From Akkermansiaceae bacterium (lineage in GTDB: Bacteria; Verrucomicrobiota; Verrucomicrobiia; Verrucomicrobiales; Akkermansiaceae): 19,341 bases of DNA. Positions 1 to 6,749 of the stretch are shown in pieces. The notes beneath the pieces are model-generated. The model had not been told where the DNA came from, did no database searches, and saw only the letters and a list, made by a program, of their open reading frames with translations. Made by a program: the position numbers and the translations under genes. Each line of letters begins with the position of its first letter. Position 1 is the first letter of the stretch. Where the stretch lies: assembly GCA_014379305.1 (NCBI GenBank), contig JACMMB010000266.1:1-19341 (forward strand), written 5' to 3'.

Positions 1-335
1 ATCGCCCCTGCGGCGATTAACAGGGATGAACCGTAATAGAGCTTTTCATTTCCTTGAGGAGCTTTGCCTGAGAGAACGGCGGCAAGCGCGACAATCACTG
101 ACAGGAGCACCATCACCACGCTCATGCCATCCATGTATCCGAAGCTCAGATGCAATGCAGGGCGATCAAGGATCCGCAGGGAAAAATTCCATATCTCATC
201 ATCCCAGCTGAATACCGATGCGAATCCCAGGATGAAGTTGAGCGCGGCCACGCCGATTGCGGTTTGGCGGGCCGGAGAGCCAAGAAGAATGGCGATAAAC
301 GCCAGAATCGGCAAAGCAACAAGTAGCGTGAGCAT
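1..335 (-). CDS. nuoM: NADH-quinone oxidoreductase subunit M-like, N-terminal part (runs off the window)
   Basis: The reverse strand is open from an ATG at 335-333 to the window edge, about 111 codons; an in-frame stop at 365-363 limits the start. The protein is very hydrophobic, beginning MLTLLVALPILAFIAILLG, with membrane segments at about residues 1-20, 24-44, 70-92 and from 103 on. The stretch around residues 67-90 (HLSFGYMDGMSVVMVLLSV) matches the 'xDGxSxxMVxLT' region before the third helix of NuoM/ND4, a proton-pumping antiporter-like subunit of respiratory complex I in the inner membrane. No Shine-Dalgarno is visible. Upstream lies queG rather than nuoL, so the gene is either the start of a later part of a nuo cluster or stands apart from it. 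Related antiporter-like subunits (MrpD, HyfF) are possible because the conserved core is outside the window. Confidence 0.68.
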   Translation of the reverse strand, partial: MLTLLVALPILAFIAILLGSPARQTAIGVAALNFILGFASVFSWDDEIWNFSLRILDRPALHLSFGYMDGMSVVMVLLSVIVALAAVLSGKAPQGNEKLYYGSSLLIAAGA

Positions 336-403
336 GGAGAATAGTGAGATCGCGCGGAAGGATCATTTCCGCAGGGCGAATACAGCGAACTTGGAGCCAT
401 GCG

Positions 404-435
404 AAAAGGGCAAAATCCTTCGGCATGAAGGATTT
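404..435 (-). terminator. Intrinsic terminator after queG
   Basis: A perfect 9-bp stem (AAATCCTTC / GAAGGATTT, at 413-421 and 427-435) closes a 5-nt loop. On the minus strand the stem ends in TTTT, then GCCC, then TTTT. It starts 17 nt past the queG stop codon and lies before the nuoM-like start at 335. The U-tract is interrupted, so efficiency is uncertain. The opposite strand has a weaker T run. Confidence 0.55.
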
Positions 436-451
436 CTCCAACCAAGAAGTT

Positions 452-1534
452 TCAAGAAATGTTCGATTCAGCTCGCAACCGCCCTATCGCCAGCCCCGGG
501 TATCCCATCCTCCGGCTTTCGATTTCGGAAATTGCCCACTCCGCATGCTCTGAAATCAATGCTTCGGAGCTGTTAGCTGCAGTTCTCAGTGCCGGAAGAT
601 CCTCGGTAGTCCCCGTATTTCCAAGAGCCACACAGACATTTCTCAAAAAACGAGCCCGCTTGATGCGCTTGATTGGCGACTTGGCGAAAACCCGTGAAAA
701 ATCGTGATCATCCATTTCCAAAAAGTCCCGTAGTTTGTGGGCGAAGATGGTTTCACGCGCCTGAAAACGAATTTGGCGTGATTGCTTCGCAAAGCGATTC
801 CATGGGCATGCATCCAGGCAGTCATCACAGCCGTAAATTCGATCCCCCATCGCCCGTCTGAATTCCAGCGGGATCACCCCTTTGTTTTCGATGGTGTGAT
901 AGGAGATGCAGCGGCGGGCATCAAGCATGCGCGGTGCCGTGATCGCTTGTGTCGGGCAAGCGGTCATGCAACGCTGGCACTTGCCACAATGGTCGCCAAA
1001 CTCAGGATCTGGAGGAAGGTCCAGGGTAGTGAGCAGCTCCGCGAGAAAGAACCAAGTCCCCAGATGACGATGAATTTGGACGGTGGATTTACCATTCCAC
1101 CCGAGTCCTGAATCGCTCGCAAAGTCACGTTCGAGTACAGGGCCGGTATCGACGTAGAAGCGCTGGAGACCGCCAATTTCCCTGAGCTTGCCGTCAAATT
1201 CGGCAAGACCCTTTTCCACGATATCATGATAATCGTCATTCCATGCATAACGCCCTATCCGGTAATCCTCAGGATGCCCCTCCGGAAACGGGCTGCTACC
1301 CGTGTAATAGTTGACCGCGAGGCAGATTATCGATCTGCAGCCGGGCAGAACCTCACGCGGATCGCAGCGACGCGTTGGATTTCGTTCCAACCATTGCATC
1401 TCGCCATTTTTGCCATCCGCCAGCCATTCTTCGAATTCTTCGGCGTGCGTCGCACGCTTCGCGGTTGCGATGCGGCAGTCATCGAATCCCAATTCAGCGG
1501 CCCAGCCCTTGATCGTCTGTACCTGCTGATTCAT
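452..1534 (-). CDS. queG: Epoxyqueuosine reductase QueG
   Basis: A 360-residue cytosolic iron-sulfur enzyme that performs the last step of queuosine synthesis, reducing epoxyqueuosine to queuosine in the tRNA anticodon with a cobalamin cofactor. The sequence shows the family's Y-V-D-T-G-P-V-L-E-R segment (proposed catalytic Asp129) and two ferredoxin-like [4Fe-4S] sites: C183-x2-C186-x2-C189-x3-C193, and C236-x2-C239-x3-C243 followed by PWN, with C209 as a likely further ligand. The C-terminal 70 residues look like the short HEAT-like tail of the family. The length is typical. The ATG sits inside the aroK stop (ATGA, 4-nt overlap), so the two genes are almost certainly translationally coupled. 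No strong Shine-Dalgarno is seen. Recognition is secure. Confidence 0.96.
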   Translation of the reverse strand: MNQQVQTIKGWAAELGFDDCRIATAKRATHAEEFEEWLADGKNGEMQWLERNPTRRCDPREVLPGCRSIICLAVNYYTGSSPFPEGHPEDYRIGRYAWNDDYHDIVEKGLAEFDGKLREIGGLQRFYVDTGPVLERDFASDSGLGWNGKSTVQIHRHLGTWFFLAELLTTLDLPPDPEFGDHCGKCQRCMTACPTQAITAPRMLDARRCISYHTIENKGVIPLEFRRAMGDRIYGCDDCLDACPWNRFAKQSRQIRFQARETIFAHKLRDFLEMDDHDFSRVFAKSPIKRIKRARFLRNVCVALGNTGTTEDLPALRTAANSSEALISEHAEWAISEIESRRMGYPGLAIGRLRAESNIS

Positions 1535-2082
1535 GCCGGATGGGTGAAAAAGTAGCGCGCGCTTTCCAGAATACCGGCCGCAGTTTCATGTGAATCCAGT
1601 CCTGCGGTATCGATTTTAAGATGAGCGGTTTCGCGATACCATGGCTCCCGTTCGGCAAGGAGCATCGCGATCCTGGCCCTTGAGTCCTGATGATTTAACA
1701 GAGGGCGATCACGATTTCTGGATGTCCGCTCGCTGATCACTTCTTCTGGTGCGTTCAGCCATACGACATACCCAAGTCTGCGTAACAAGGATCGATTCTC
1801 AGGACGTATGACAATGCCGCCACCTGTGGAAATGATATGACGCTTATCGGTTTGCCTAGCAATTTCCATCAGCTGCATGGTCTCGAAATCACGGAAGGCG
1901 GATTCGCCCTCTTCAACGAAAATTTCCGAGATTTTCTTACCCAACCTTTCTTCGATAAGTTGATCCATATCGGTCAAGTGATAACCCAGCCGTTGGTGCA
2001 GCTCCCGCCCTACAGTCGATTTACCACTGCCCATGAAGCCAATAAGAACGATGTTCTTCGGTGTGACTTCAGACTGATTCAT
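1531..2082 (-). CDS. aroK: Shikimate kinase
   Basis: A 183-residue P-loop kinase that phosphorylates shikimate with ATP in the chorismate (aromatic amino acid) pathway, in the cytosol. Walker A is GFMGSGKSTVG (K21). The shikimate-binding DxD-type segment is TDMDQLIEE (residues 37-45), with the FRDFE arginine at R64 and the GGG turn at residues 87-89. The lid motif is RNRDRPLL (residues 122-129). The length fits the monomeric AroK/AroL family. Codon 1 is supported by the position of the P-loop about 15 residues in. The gene is first in a two-gene unit with queG (ATGA overlap). The 5' flank of about 80 nt holds no convincing promoter, only the terminator of the preceding gene. Confidence 0.96.
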   Translation of the reverse strand: MNQSEVTPKNIVLIGFMGSGKSTVGRELHQRLGYHLTDMDQLIEERLGKKISEIFVEEGESAFRDFETMQLMEIARQTDKRHIISTGGGIVIRPENRSLLRRLGYVVWLNAPEEVISERTSRNRDRPLLNHQDSRARIAMLLAEREPWYRETAHLKIDTAGLDSHETAAGILESARYFFTHPA

Positions 2083-2164
2083 GCAATGAATCTACCAGTG
2101 GATGGGGGAAGGTAGAAACCGCAAAATGATCCTGTCGCTGGTGAAGTTACCGGCAAGCAGTCAC

Positions 2165-2194
2165 AAAAAAAAGCCGTTCCTGTTCGGAGCGGCT
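2165..2194 (-). terminator. Intrinsic terminator after the 3D-domain lipoprotein gene
   Basis: The arms AGCCGTTCC (2172-2180) and GGAGCGGCT (2186-2194) form a 9-bp stem with one G-U pair and a 5-nt loop. On the minus strand the stem is followed directly by eight T residues (2165-2172). It lies 64 nt past the stop codon at 2259 and about 80 nt before the aroK start. This is a textbook Rho-independent terminator. Confidence 0.9.
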
Positions 2195-2258
2195 CAAAGT
2201 GCTGCACGTTTGATTGCACCGGTCAGTGATCAGCGATGACTCGGATAAGTGACTTTGC

Positions 2259-2915
2259 TTATTGGACGGCAACACTGGAAAGATCAGGACGCTGACGGGT
2301 GATATTTGCCAACATCTGGCGGCAATGCCCGTAGCTGGTCCGCTGGCTGAGAATTTCAGCACTACGTGTGAAAGATCCCCATTGAACTACTGTGACCTCC
2401 ACATTTCTACTGCCCCACTGATTCATCAGATCCTTGCTAGGTTGATACATGTCGATGGTGCCGGTGCCAGTGAGCGCGGAGCCGTAGTCGTCGACCACAT
2501 AGAGTTGAGACATGCCTTTCACCCGGAAAACCGTTCCTACTGGATAGAAAGACCAGTCTGCAGCCGCGCTGCGAACGCGGTTGGAGTAGCGGAGATCCGT
2601 GCCTGTCGCGTTCTTGCTGCCGTAACAGATATGATCGTCCTCCGAGCAGGTGTATGCCGTGGTGCGGACTACGCGGTTGCGCTCTCCAAAGGAGTAGATT
2701 GGCATGGAGTGCTTATCCTTTGGCTTGCCGGATGCCGCGGAGAGCAGTGTGGAGGAGGCTGTGGAAACAGAAAACTTGTGGGTGGGAGACACCGATCCAC
2801 CGTTTTGTTTGATATCGTTCTTGGAAAGAACTTTTAAGCTCGAACTTGAGCTGCAGCTGACGAAAAAAGGAGTGAAAAGGATTGCGACAAGGGTCAGGAA
2901 ATTAGTGATTCTCAT
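2259..2915 (-). CDS. 3D-domain lipoprotein
   Basis: A 218-residue exported lipoprotein. The N-terminus is a type II signal peptide with lipobox FVSC, so Cys21 is the likely lipidated residue, followed by a serine run and a disordered linker to about residue 80. Residues 83-180 form a 3D domain, the small double-psi barrel of MltA-type lytic transglycosylases and related wall proteins. It is named for three aspartates, here best matched by D120 (AADWSFYPVG), D143 (VDDYGSA) and D155 (GTIDMY). An envelope or peptidoglycan role is inferred; enzymatic activity is not certain because many 3D proteins lack the rest of MltA. The domain has a cysteine pair (C90, C97) that could form a disulfide. A weak promoter candidate (TTGCGC-N18-CTTAAT, 2927-2956) would leave a leader of only a few nucleotides. 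The gene has its own terminator. Confidence 0.82.
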   Translation of the reverse strand: MRITNFLTLVAILFTPFFVSCSSSSSLKVLSKNDIKQNGGSVSPTHKFSVSTASSTLLSAASGKPKDKHSMPIYSFGERNRVVRTTAYTCSEDDHICYGSKNATGTDLRYSNRVRSAAADWSFYPVGTVFRVKGMSQLYVVDDYGSALTGTGTIDMYQPSKDLMNQWGSRNVEVTVVQWGSFTRSAEILSQRTSYGHCRQMLANITRQRPDLSSVAVQ

Positions 2916-3091
2916 GTTTGTTTAAGATTAAGTTGATCTCGGAATTTGAGGCGCAATTTGCAAATGAGTGAGTGCAGAATGCGTTTTTTTCGCCAAAGAC
3001 GCATACCTGTAATTAAATAAATTTACTACCGCAACCTTTAATTTATTCCACAAGGAAAAATTCTATTCTGAATTTCGTATCTTATTGGCAG

Positions 3092-3670
3092 TTAAATCTT
3101 TACGTAACAGCTATTAATGCCTGCAATTGTCTCGTATAAAGAGTTGAATAAATCTTCATTCATAACTGGTACGGCGTTTTCGGGACGACTCCCAATTACT
3201 TCGGGAAGGTCTACCCAAGATCGACAGCCAGCTAGAGATTTCTGATATTGGATGTTCAAGGGCTCTTTCAATTTTGAAACCCGGATCAAGGCAAGATGAA
3301 TAGAGCTTGAGGCCATACCTTTTCCTTCCCAATCGAAACGCTCTCTTAAAGTCTGCTCTTTATAAATGTGATAAGGGAAAAGCGCTTCAATCTGTGTCCA
3401 ATTGGTAATGGTCAAGGCAAGCGAAGCCTTCGCATGATGAGCGATTAAGACCGTGTCTCCAACCTGCCATTCCGGCTGTTGTGCGAAACTACCTTCCCTG
3501 ACTTGGTCATACTGGGAATGAAATCGTGTCGGGAATAGGTAAAAGGAATTGTGTGCAAAGGAAAACCCTGCCCGCCCCTCATGAATTCCACCTTTACGAA
3601 TCAAGATTGATTGCCGGCCATTGCCCAAGGCGTCACATACAACCTGCCATTCTTTAAATCCGACGGGCAT
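3092..3670 (-). CDS. DUF1802 family protein
   Basis: A 192-residue soluble protein with no signal peptide. The N-terminal signature FKEWQVVCDALGNGRQSILI, then RKGGIHEG, GFSFAHNSFYLFPTRFHSQ and later the WDLP-like WVDLPE, is typical of DUF1802. This family of unknown function occurs in cyanobacteria, Verrucomicrobiota and others. The length fits. The gene starts 38 nt after the stop of the small zinc-ribbon gene. A TATAGA hexamer lies in that gap but has no good -35, so it may be read from the upstream unit. The base composition is visibly more A/T-rich than aroK/queG or the genes beyond 8.9 kb. No biochemical role is established; the function stays unknown. Confidence 0.85.
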   Translation of the reverse strand: MPVGFKEWQVVCDALGNGRQSILIRKGGIHEGRAGFSFAHNSFYLFPTRFHSQYDQVREGSFAQQPEWQVGDTVLIAHHAKASLALTITNWTQIEALFPYHIYKEQTLRERFDWEGKGMASSSIHLALIRVSKLKEPLNIQYQKSLAGCRSWVDLPEVIGSRPENAVPVMNEDLFNSLYETIAGINSCYVKI

Positions 3671-3708
3671 GGTTTGTTGGAAGTCGCATCTATAAAAAGT
3701 GAATTCAA

Positions 3709-3936
3709 TCAGCCTAAATCCTCGGCGGTGACCGACCGTTGTTCCCTGCTGCCAAGAATAACCGCCTGACTCACCACTGTCTCCGGTTTGCCGTCAAAGC
3801 GGAAGCTATGACAGTTTGGACAAATGGCTGTCGCTCTGCCAACGATGGAATCGCAGCCTTCGCAAACCTTATAACTGCTTGGGTTGGAGGCGATTTTGGC
3901 GGCTGTTTCCGCGCGATTTGGTGAAGGGTTTTGCAT
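3709..3936 (-). CDS. Small CxxC...CxxC zinc-ribbon protein
   Basis: A 75-residue protein starting MQNPSPNRAETAAKI. Cysteines C25-x2-C28 and C39-x2-C42 (KVCEGCDS ... AICPNCHS) form a minimal zinc ribbon. The rest is a basic or polar N-terminus and a short tail. An in-frame ATG seven codons earlier (3957) exists, but it lies inside the stem of the rpsT terminator, so the ATG at 3936-3934 is preferred. No Shine-Dalgarno is present. The start lies only 9 nt after the U-tract of that terminator, so expression must rely on read-through or RNA processing. Similar tiny ribbons follow ribosomal genes in related genomes (from general knowledge, not checked). A nucleic-acid or protein-binding role is a guess. 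Confidence 0.7.
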   Translation of the reverse strand: MQNPSPNRAETAAKIASNPSSYKVCEGCDSIVGRATAICPNCHSFRFDGKPETVVSQAVILGSREQRSVTAEDLG

Positions 3937-3945
3937 AATACATAC

Positions 3946-3973
3946 AAAAAGCGGCACCGATGGTTCGGCCCGC
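3946..3973 (-). terminator. Intrinsic terminator after rpsT, next to a start codon
   Basis: On the minus strand GCGG and CCGC (4 bp), a 1x2 internal loop, then CCGA and TCGG (4 bp) close the tetraloop ACCA, followed by TTTTT (3946-3950). It lies 37 nt past the rpsT stop. A second small hairpin (CGGGA/TCCCG) lies between it and the stop. The U-tract ends 9 nt before the zinc-ribbon start at 3936. Confidence 0.65.
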
Positions 3974-4010
3974 TTATTTCGGGAAAAGAATCCCGGAGCC
4001 GAATAAAAGC

Positions 4011-4274
4011 CTAGCTGATCGCAGCAATTGCCTTGGCTGTTTTGCTCTTGAGATTGGCTGCCTTGTTCGGGTGGATGAGATTACGCTTTGCTGCCTTGTC
4101 TACAACCGATGTAAATACAGTGCTGGCCTTTACGGCATCCTGCTTGTTCCCTGATTCGATAGCTAAAATCATTTTCTTGCGGAGAGTCTTCATACGGCTT
4201 TTCTCCGCGCGATTACGCTCAGTGCGGGTTTCGGTTTGACGGATTCGCTTAAGGGCGGACTTGGTATTGGCCAT
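4011..4274 (-). CDS. rpsT: Small ribosomal subunit protein S20
   Basis: An 87-residue, strongly basic, all-helical protein starting MANTKSALKRIRQTETRTERN, the classic bS20 N-terminus, with the HPNKAANLKSKTAKAI tail that contacts 16S rRNA. It binds early in 30S assembly. The length and start are standard. The gene stands as its own unit: a consensus -35 promoter lies about 45-75 nt upstream and a terminator follows. The 5' leader is about 40 nt with no clear Shine-Dalgarno. Confidence 0.98.
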   Translation of the reverse strand: MANTKSALKRIRQTETRTERNRAEKSRMKTLRKKMILAIESGNKQDAVKASTVFTSVVDKAAKRNLIHPNKAANLKSKTAKAIAAIS

Positions 4275-4319
4275 GATATAAATTTTGTGGAATGAAGCTG
4301 GTCCTTTTCAGGGGGCGGA

Positions 4320-4349
4320 AAACTAGATGAAGATTCTCAGTGTTGTCAA
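4320..4349 (-). promoter_or_regulatory. Sigma70-type promoter for rpsT
   Basis: On the minus strand a perfect -35 hexamer TTGACA (4344-4349) is followed after 18 nt by TAGTTT (4320-4325). This would start transcription about 40 nt before the rpsT ATG at 4274. The -10 is weak (3 of 6) but the -35 and its position between the upstream stop (4367) and rpsT are convincing. Confidence 0.55.
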
Positions 4350-4366
4350 GCTGATGTTTGCCAAGC

Positions 4367-4987
4367 TCAGGATCTGTCCTTGAGAGCGGATTCGTTGCTA
4401 GACGCCGTGTAAACCTTTTTGGGCTCTACTTCCTGGATCGAACCACGGATTATGTAAACATCAGCACCCGTTCCAACCCGGTCATATAGATCGACCACGT
4501 CACTACAGCCCATCCGAATACAGCCGTATGACGCCGGTGTGCCAAGCCGGTGCATTTCCGGGGTGCCGTGAATATAGATGAACCTTCTGAACGTGTTGCG
4601 GTTTGCCGATTCGGTTCCGGTTAACCATAAGATCCGGCTGACAATAGGGTCGCGTCCCGGTGCATTCGGTCTAATGACTTCGCCAGTAGGTCTTCTACTT
4701 TTGAAAACAGCTCCGGCCGGTGCGCCATTCCCGATTTTTTGGGCTATTTTCATCCGGCCCAACGGGGTGCGGTTCGAACCTGGTTTATCGCCCAGTCCGA
4801 ATTTGGATGTGGATATTTTGTAGGTCTTTATGGGCTTACCATCGCGGAGTAAAACCATCTTCTGATCATTTACGCTCACAAGCATTTTGTTGCGCCTATC
4901 CTCCACAGAGGAGCTGCAACTGTTGATGATCAGCGGAAACAACAGACCGATAATAGGCAGGAGCAGTTGGGTGAACCCTCTTTTCAT
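4367..4987 (-). CDS. L,D-transpeptidase (YkuD domain) lipoprotein
   Basis: A 206-residue envelope enzyme. A type II signal peptide ends at lipobox IINSC with Cys24. The YkuD catalytic domain spans about residues 34-185: it starts MLVSVNDQKMVLLRDGK, has the P-LG turn RTPLGRMKI, and carries the catalytic HGTPE (H140) and SYGCIRM (C156) motifs. Such enzymes make 3-3 peptidoglycan cross-links or attach proteins to the wall through a cysteine acyl-enzyme. The start ATG lies 3 nt after the stop of the GT2 gene, so the two are co-transcribed and probably coupled. The context suggests wall or surface-polysaccharide work, but no direct link between their substrates is known from the sequence. No terminator is obvious before the rpsT promoter. 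Confidence 0.92.
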   Translation of the reverse strand: MKRGFTQLLLPIIGLLFPLIINSCSSSVEDRRNKMLVSVNDQKMVLLRDGKPIKTYKISTSKFGLGDKPGSNRTPLGRMKIAQKIGNGAPAGAVFKSRRPTGEVIRPNAPGRDPIVSRILWLTGTESANRNTFRRFIYIHGTPEMHRLGTPASYGCIRMGCSDVVDLYDRVGTGADVYIIRGSIQEVEPKKVYTASSNESALKDRS

Positions 4988-4990
4988 ATA

Positions 4991-6511
4991 CTATTTCGAG
5001 TTTTGGGTTTTCTCGACAGGCATTTGTTTCTGAGCGGAACTGGTAAAGGTAGGCAGCATCCGTGCCAATGATGCAGTCGAAGTGTAGAAGAAGCCGACCG
5101 GAAATGGAAGTAAGAGAATGGCGGAAGACCATCTGCCCTGCATGGCTGCCTCGATGACTACAAAAAGGAAGAAGCATCCGAAAAGCAACTCGACAAAAGG
5201 CGTAAGCGTTTTCATGGCTTTATAACTGCTCTTTTTCCAATCGGAATTTTTTTGCTCTATTCCATATTTCGGAGTGCGTATGAATGCGGTTTGATGATTG
5301 CAAAGCGCTTCTATGACGGCTTTTGCGTTGGTAATCGACATTCCTATGCCGAGTGCAAGCAGCAGCGGCAGATAAGGAATCTCTTTCCACCATGTATCGG
5401 GTCGGAGCGCTTTTTGCGAGGTTAGGTAGAACAGAATTACCGAAACCGAGGCAAAAAAGAAAATCGGGATGTTAATAATATAAATGCTTAGTTTGCCAAA
5501 ATCCGGTTGTGCGTGCTGGTTCGGGTAGATCAGGAAGCAAAGACAGATCAGCAGGAGGTAGGCAAAATTCGATGTGAGGTGCGCGGTAGCCTCCATTTTC
5601 ACGAATAATGGCACGTCGCTCTTCCAAATTGCGGGAAGAACTTTTTTACAAACCTGGATGGAGCCTTTGGTCCAGCGATGCTGCTGGCTCTTGAAGCCAT
5701 CCATGTCCACCGGCAGCTCGGCGGGTGTTTCCACGTCATTGAGAAAAATGAAGCGCCAGCCCTTTAGTTGGGCACGGTAGCTGAGATCCATATCCTCCGT
5801 AAGGGTATCATGTTCCCATCCGCCGGCATCGGCGATACAGGATTTCCTCCAGATTCCCGCCGTCCCGTTAAAAGTGAAGAAACGTCCCGAACGGTTGCGT
5901 GCAGTTTGCTCCAACTCTAGATGACCATCCAAAAACATCGCCTGAATGCGGGTCAGAACATTGAAGGTGCGGTTAAGATGGCCCCAGCGGGTCTGGATCA
6001 TTCCTATTTTATCGTCTGAGAAAAAATGAATGGTTTTCTGTAAAACATCGGCGTTCGGGACAAAATCAGCATCTAAAATGAATAGATAATCCCCTTTGGC
6101 GTAGCGGATGCCGTTTTCGAGAGCGCCTGCCTTGTATCCGGTCCGGTCAGTTCGGTGAATGTGCTGGGCATCAAATCCGTTCGCCACCATACGAGCTATT
6201 CCGGCCCGGCAGATTTCAACCGTTTCGTCCGTTGAATCATCGAGCAATTGAATTTGCAGCTTGTCCTTTGGGTAGTCCAACTTGGCCACCGATTCAAGAA
6301 GCCGATCCACGACATGCATTTCATTGAAGACAGGCAACTGGATAGTCACCAATGGCAATTCGGAGAATATCCGCGCTGGAAACGGTTTTTTGCGCGCGTG
6401 TTTCAGGTATAGAAAAATGATCGTCAGACGATGCGAGCCGTATCCCGCTAGCCCGAGCAGAACCATTACGTATGCCACATACCAGATTGGGGAAGTGATA
6501 TCCATATTCAT
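4991..6511 (-). CDS. Processive family 2 glycosyltransferase, membrane-bound (cellulose synthase/CslA-like)
   Basis: A 506-residue inner-membrane polysaccharide synthase. One N-terminal membrane helix (about residues 10-36) precedes a GT-A domain with all motifs of processive GT2 enzymes: QLPVFNE, LLDDSTD (D91/D92), DAD (147-149), TED (238-240, catalytic base) and QQHRW (276-280, acceptor site). About four or five hydrophobic helices follow between residues 310 and 490. This is the layout of glucomannan/beta-glucan synthases of the CslA/CslC type, which build and export a beta-linked polymer from nucleotide sugars. The sugar cannot be told. No PilZ domain is seen. The start is MNM; the second ATG (6505) is equally possible and neither has a Shine-Dalgarno. 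It is the first gene of a two-gene unit with the L,D-transpeptidase. Confidence 0.88.
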   Translation of the reverse strand: MNMDITSPIWYVAYVMVLLGLAGYGSHRLTIIFLYLKHARKKPFPARIFSELPLVTIQLPVFNEMHVVDRLLESVAKLDYPKDKLQIQLLDDSTDETVEICRAGIARMVANGFDAQHIHRTDRTGYKAGALENGIRYAKGDYLFILDADFVPNADVLQKTIHFFSDDKIGMIQTRWGHLNRTFNVLTRIQAMFLDGHLELEQTARNRSGRFFTFNGTAGIWRKSCIADAGGWEHDTLTEDMDLSYRAQLKGWRFIFLNDVETPAELPVDMDGFKSQQHRWTKGSIQVCKKVLPAIWKSDVPLFVKMEATAHLTSNFAYLLLICLCFLIYPNQHAQPDFGKLSIYIINIPIFFFASVSVILFYLTSQKALRPDTWWKEIPYLPLLLALGIGMSITNAKAVIEALCNHQTAFIRTPKYGIEQKNSDWKKSSYKAMKTLTPFVELLFGCFFLFVVIEAAMQGRWSSAILLLPFPVGFFYTSTASLARMLPTFTSSAQKQMPVEKTQNSK

Positions 6512-6641
6512 GGGAGGGTCGTAATGATAAATTTCATAAAATGCGGAAAATCAGTGCCGGGCTTCAATAAAATGTAACTGAGAAAAGCAAGCGACGCCTG
6601 GAAAAAGCACTAACGGTGCATTTACCGTATGCTCTGAAGAA

Positions 6642-6670
6642 ATTCAAATAAATCGGTGATGGCTTGTCAA
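6642..6670 (-). promoter_or_regulatory. Sigma70-type promoter for the GT2 / L,D-transpeptidase unit
   Basis: On the minus strand TTGACA (6665-6670, perfect -35), a 17-nt spacer and TTGAAT (6642-6647, 4 of 6) form a good promoter. It predicts a leader of about 125 nt before the GT2 start at 6511. The leader holds a short hairpin (ACGGT/ACCGT). Confidence 0.6.
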
Positions 6671-6749
6671 GGCAGGAAGTGGCTGGCGCGAATAGTCTGA
6701 AAACATAAAGTAATTTCTGATTGCGAGAATTTGCTGCCGGAGGCCCGGA

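Noticed and set aside
64..576. 170-codon plus-strand frame at the left end
   Set aside because: It is antisense to the nuoM-like start and the end of queG. The minus-strand reading gives clear membrane helices and a known family.
3016..3047. AATAAATT/AATTTATT inverted repeat after the DUF1802 gene
   Set aside because: An A/T-only 8-bp stem in an A/T-rich stretch with a 16-nt loop and no U-tract; too weak to call a terminator.
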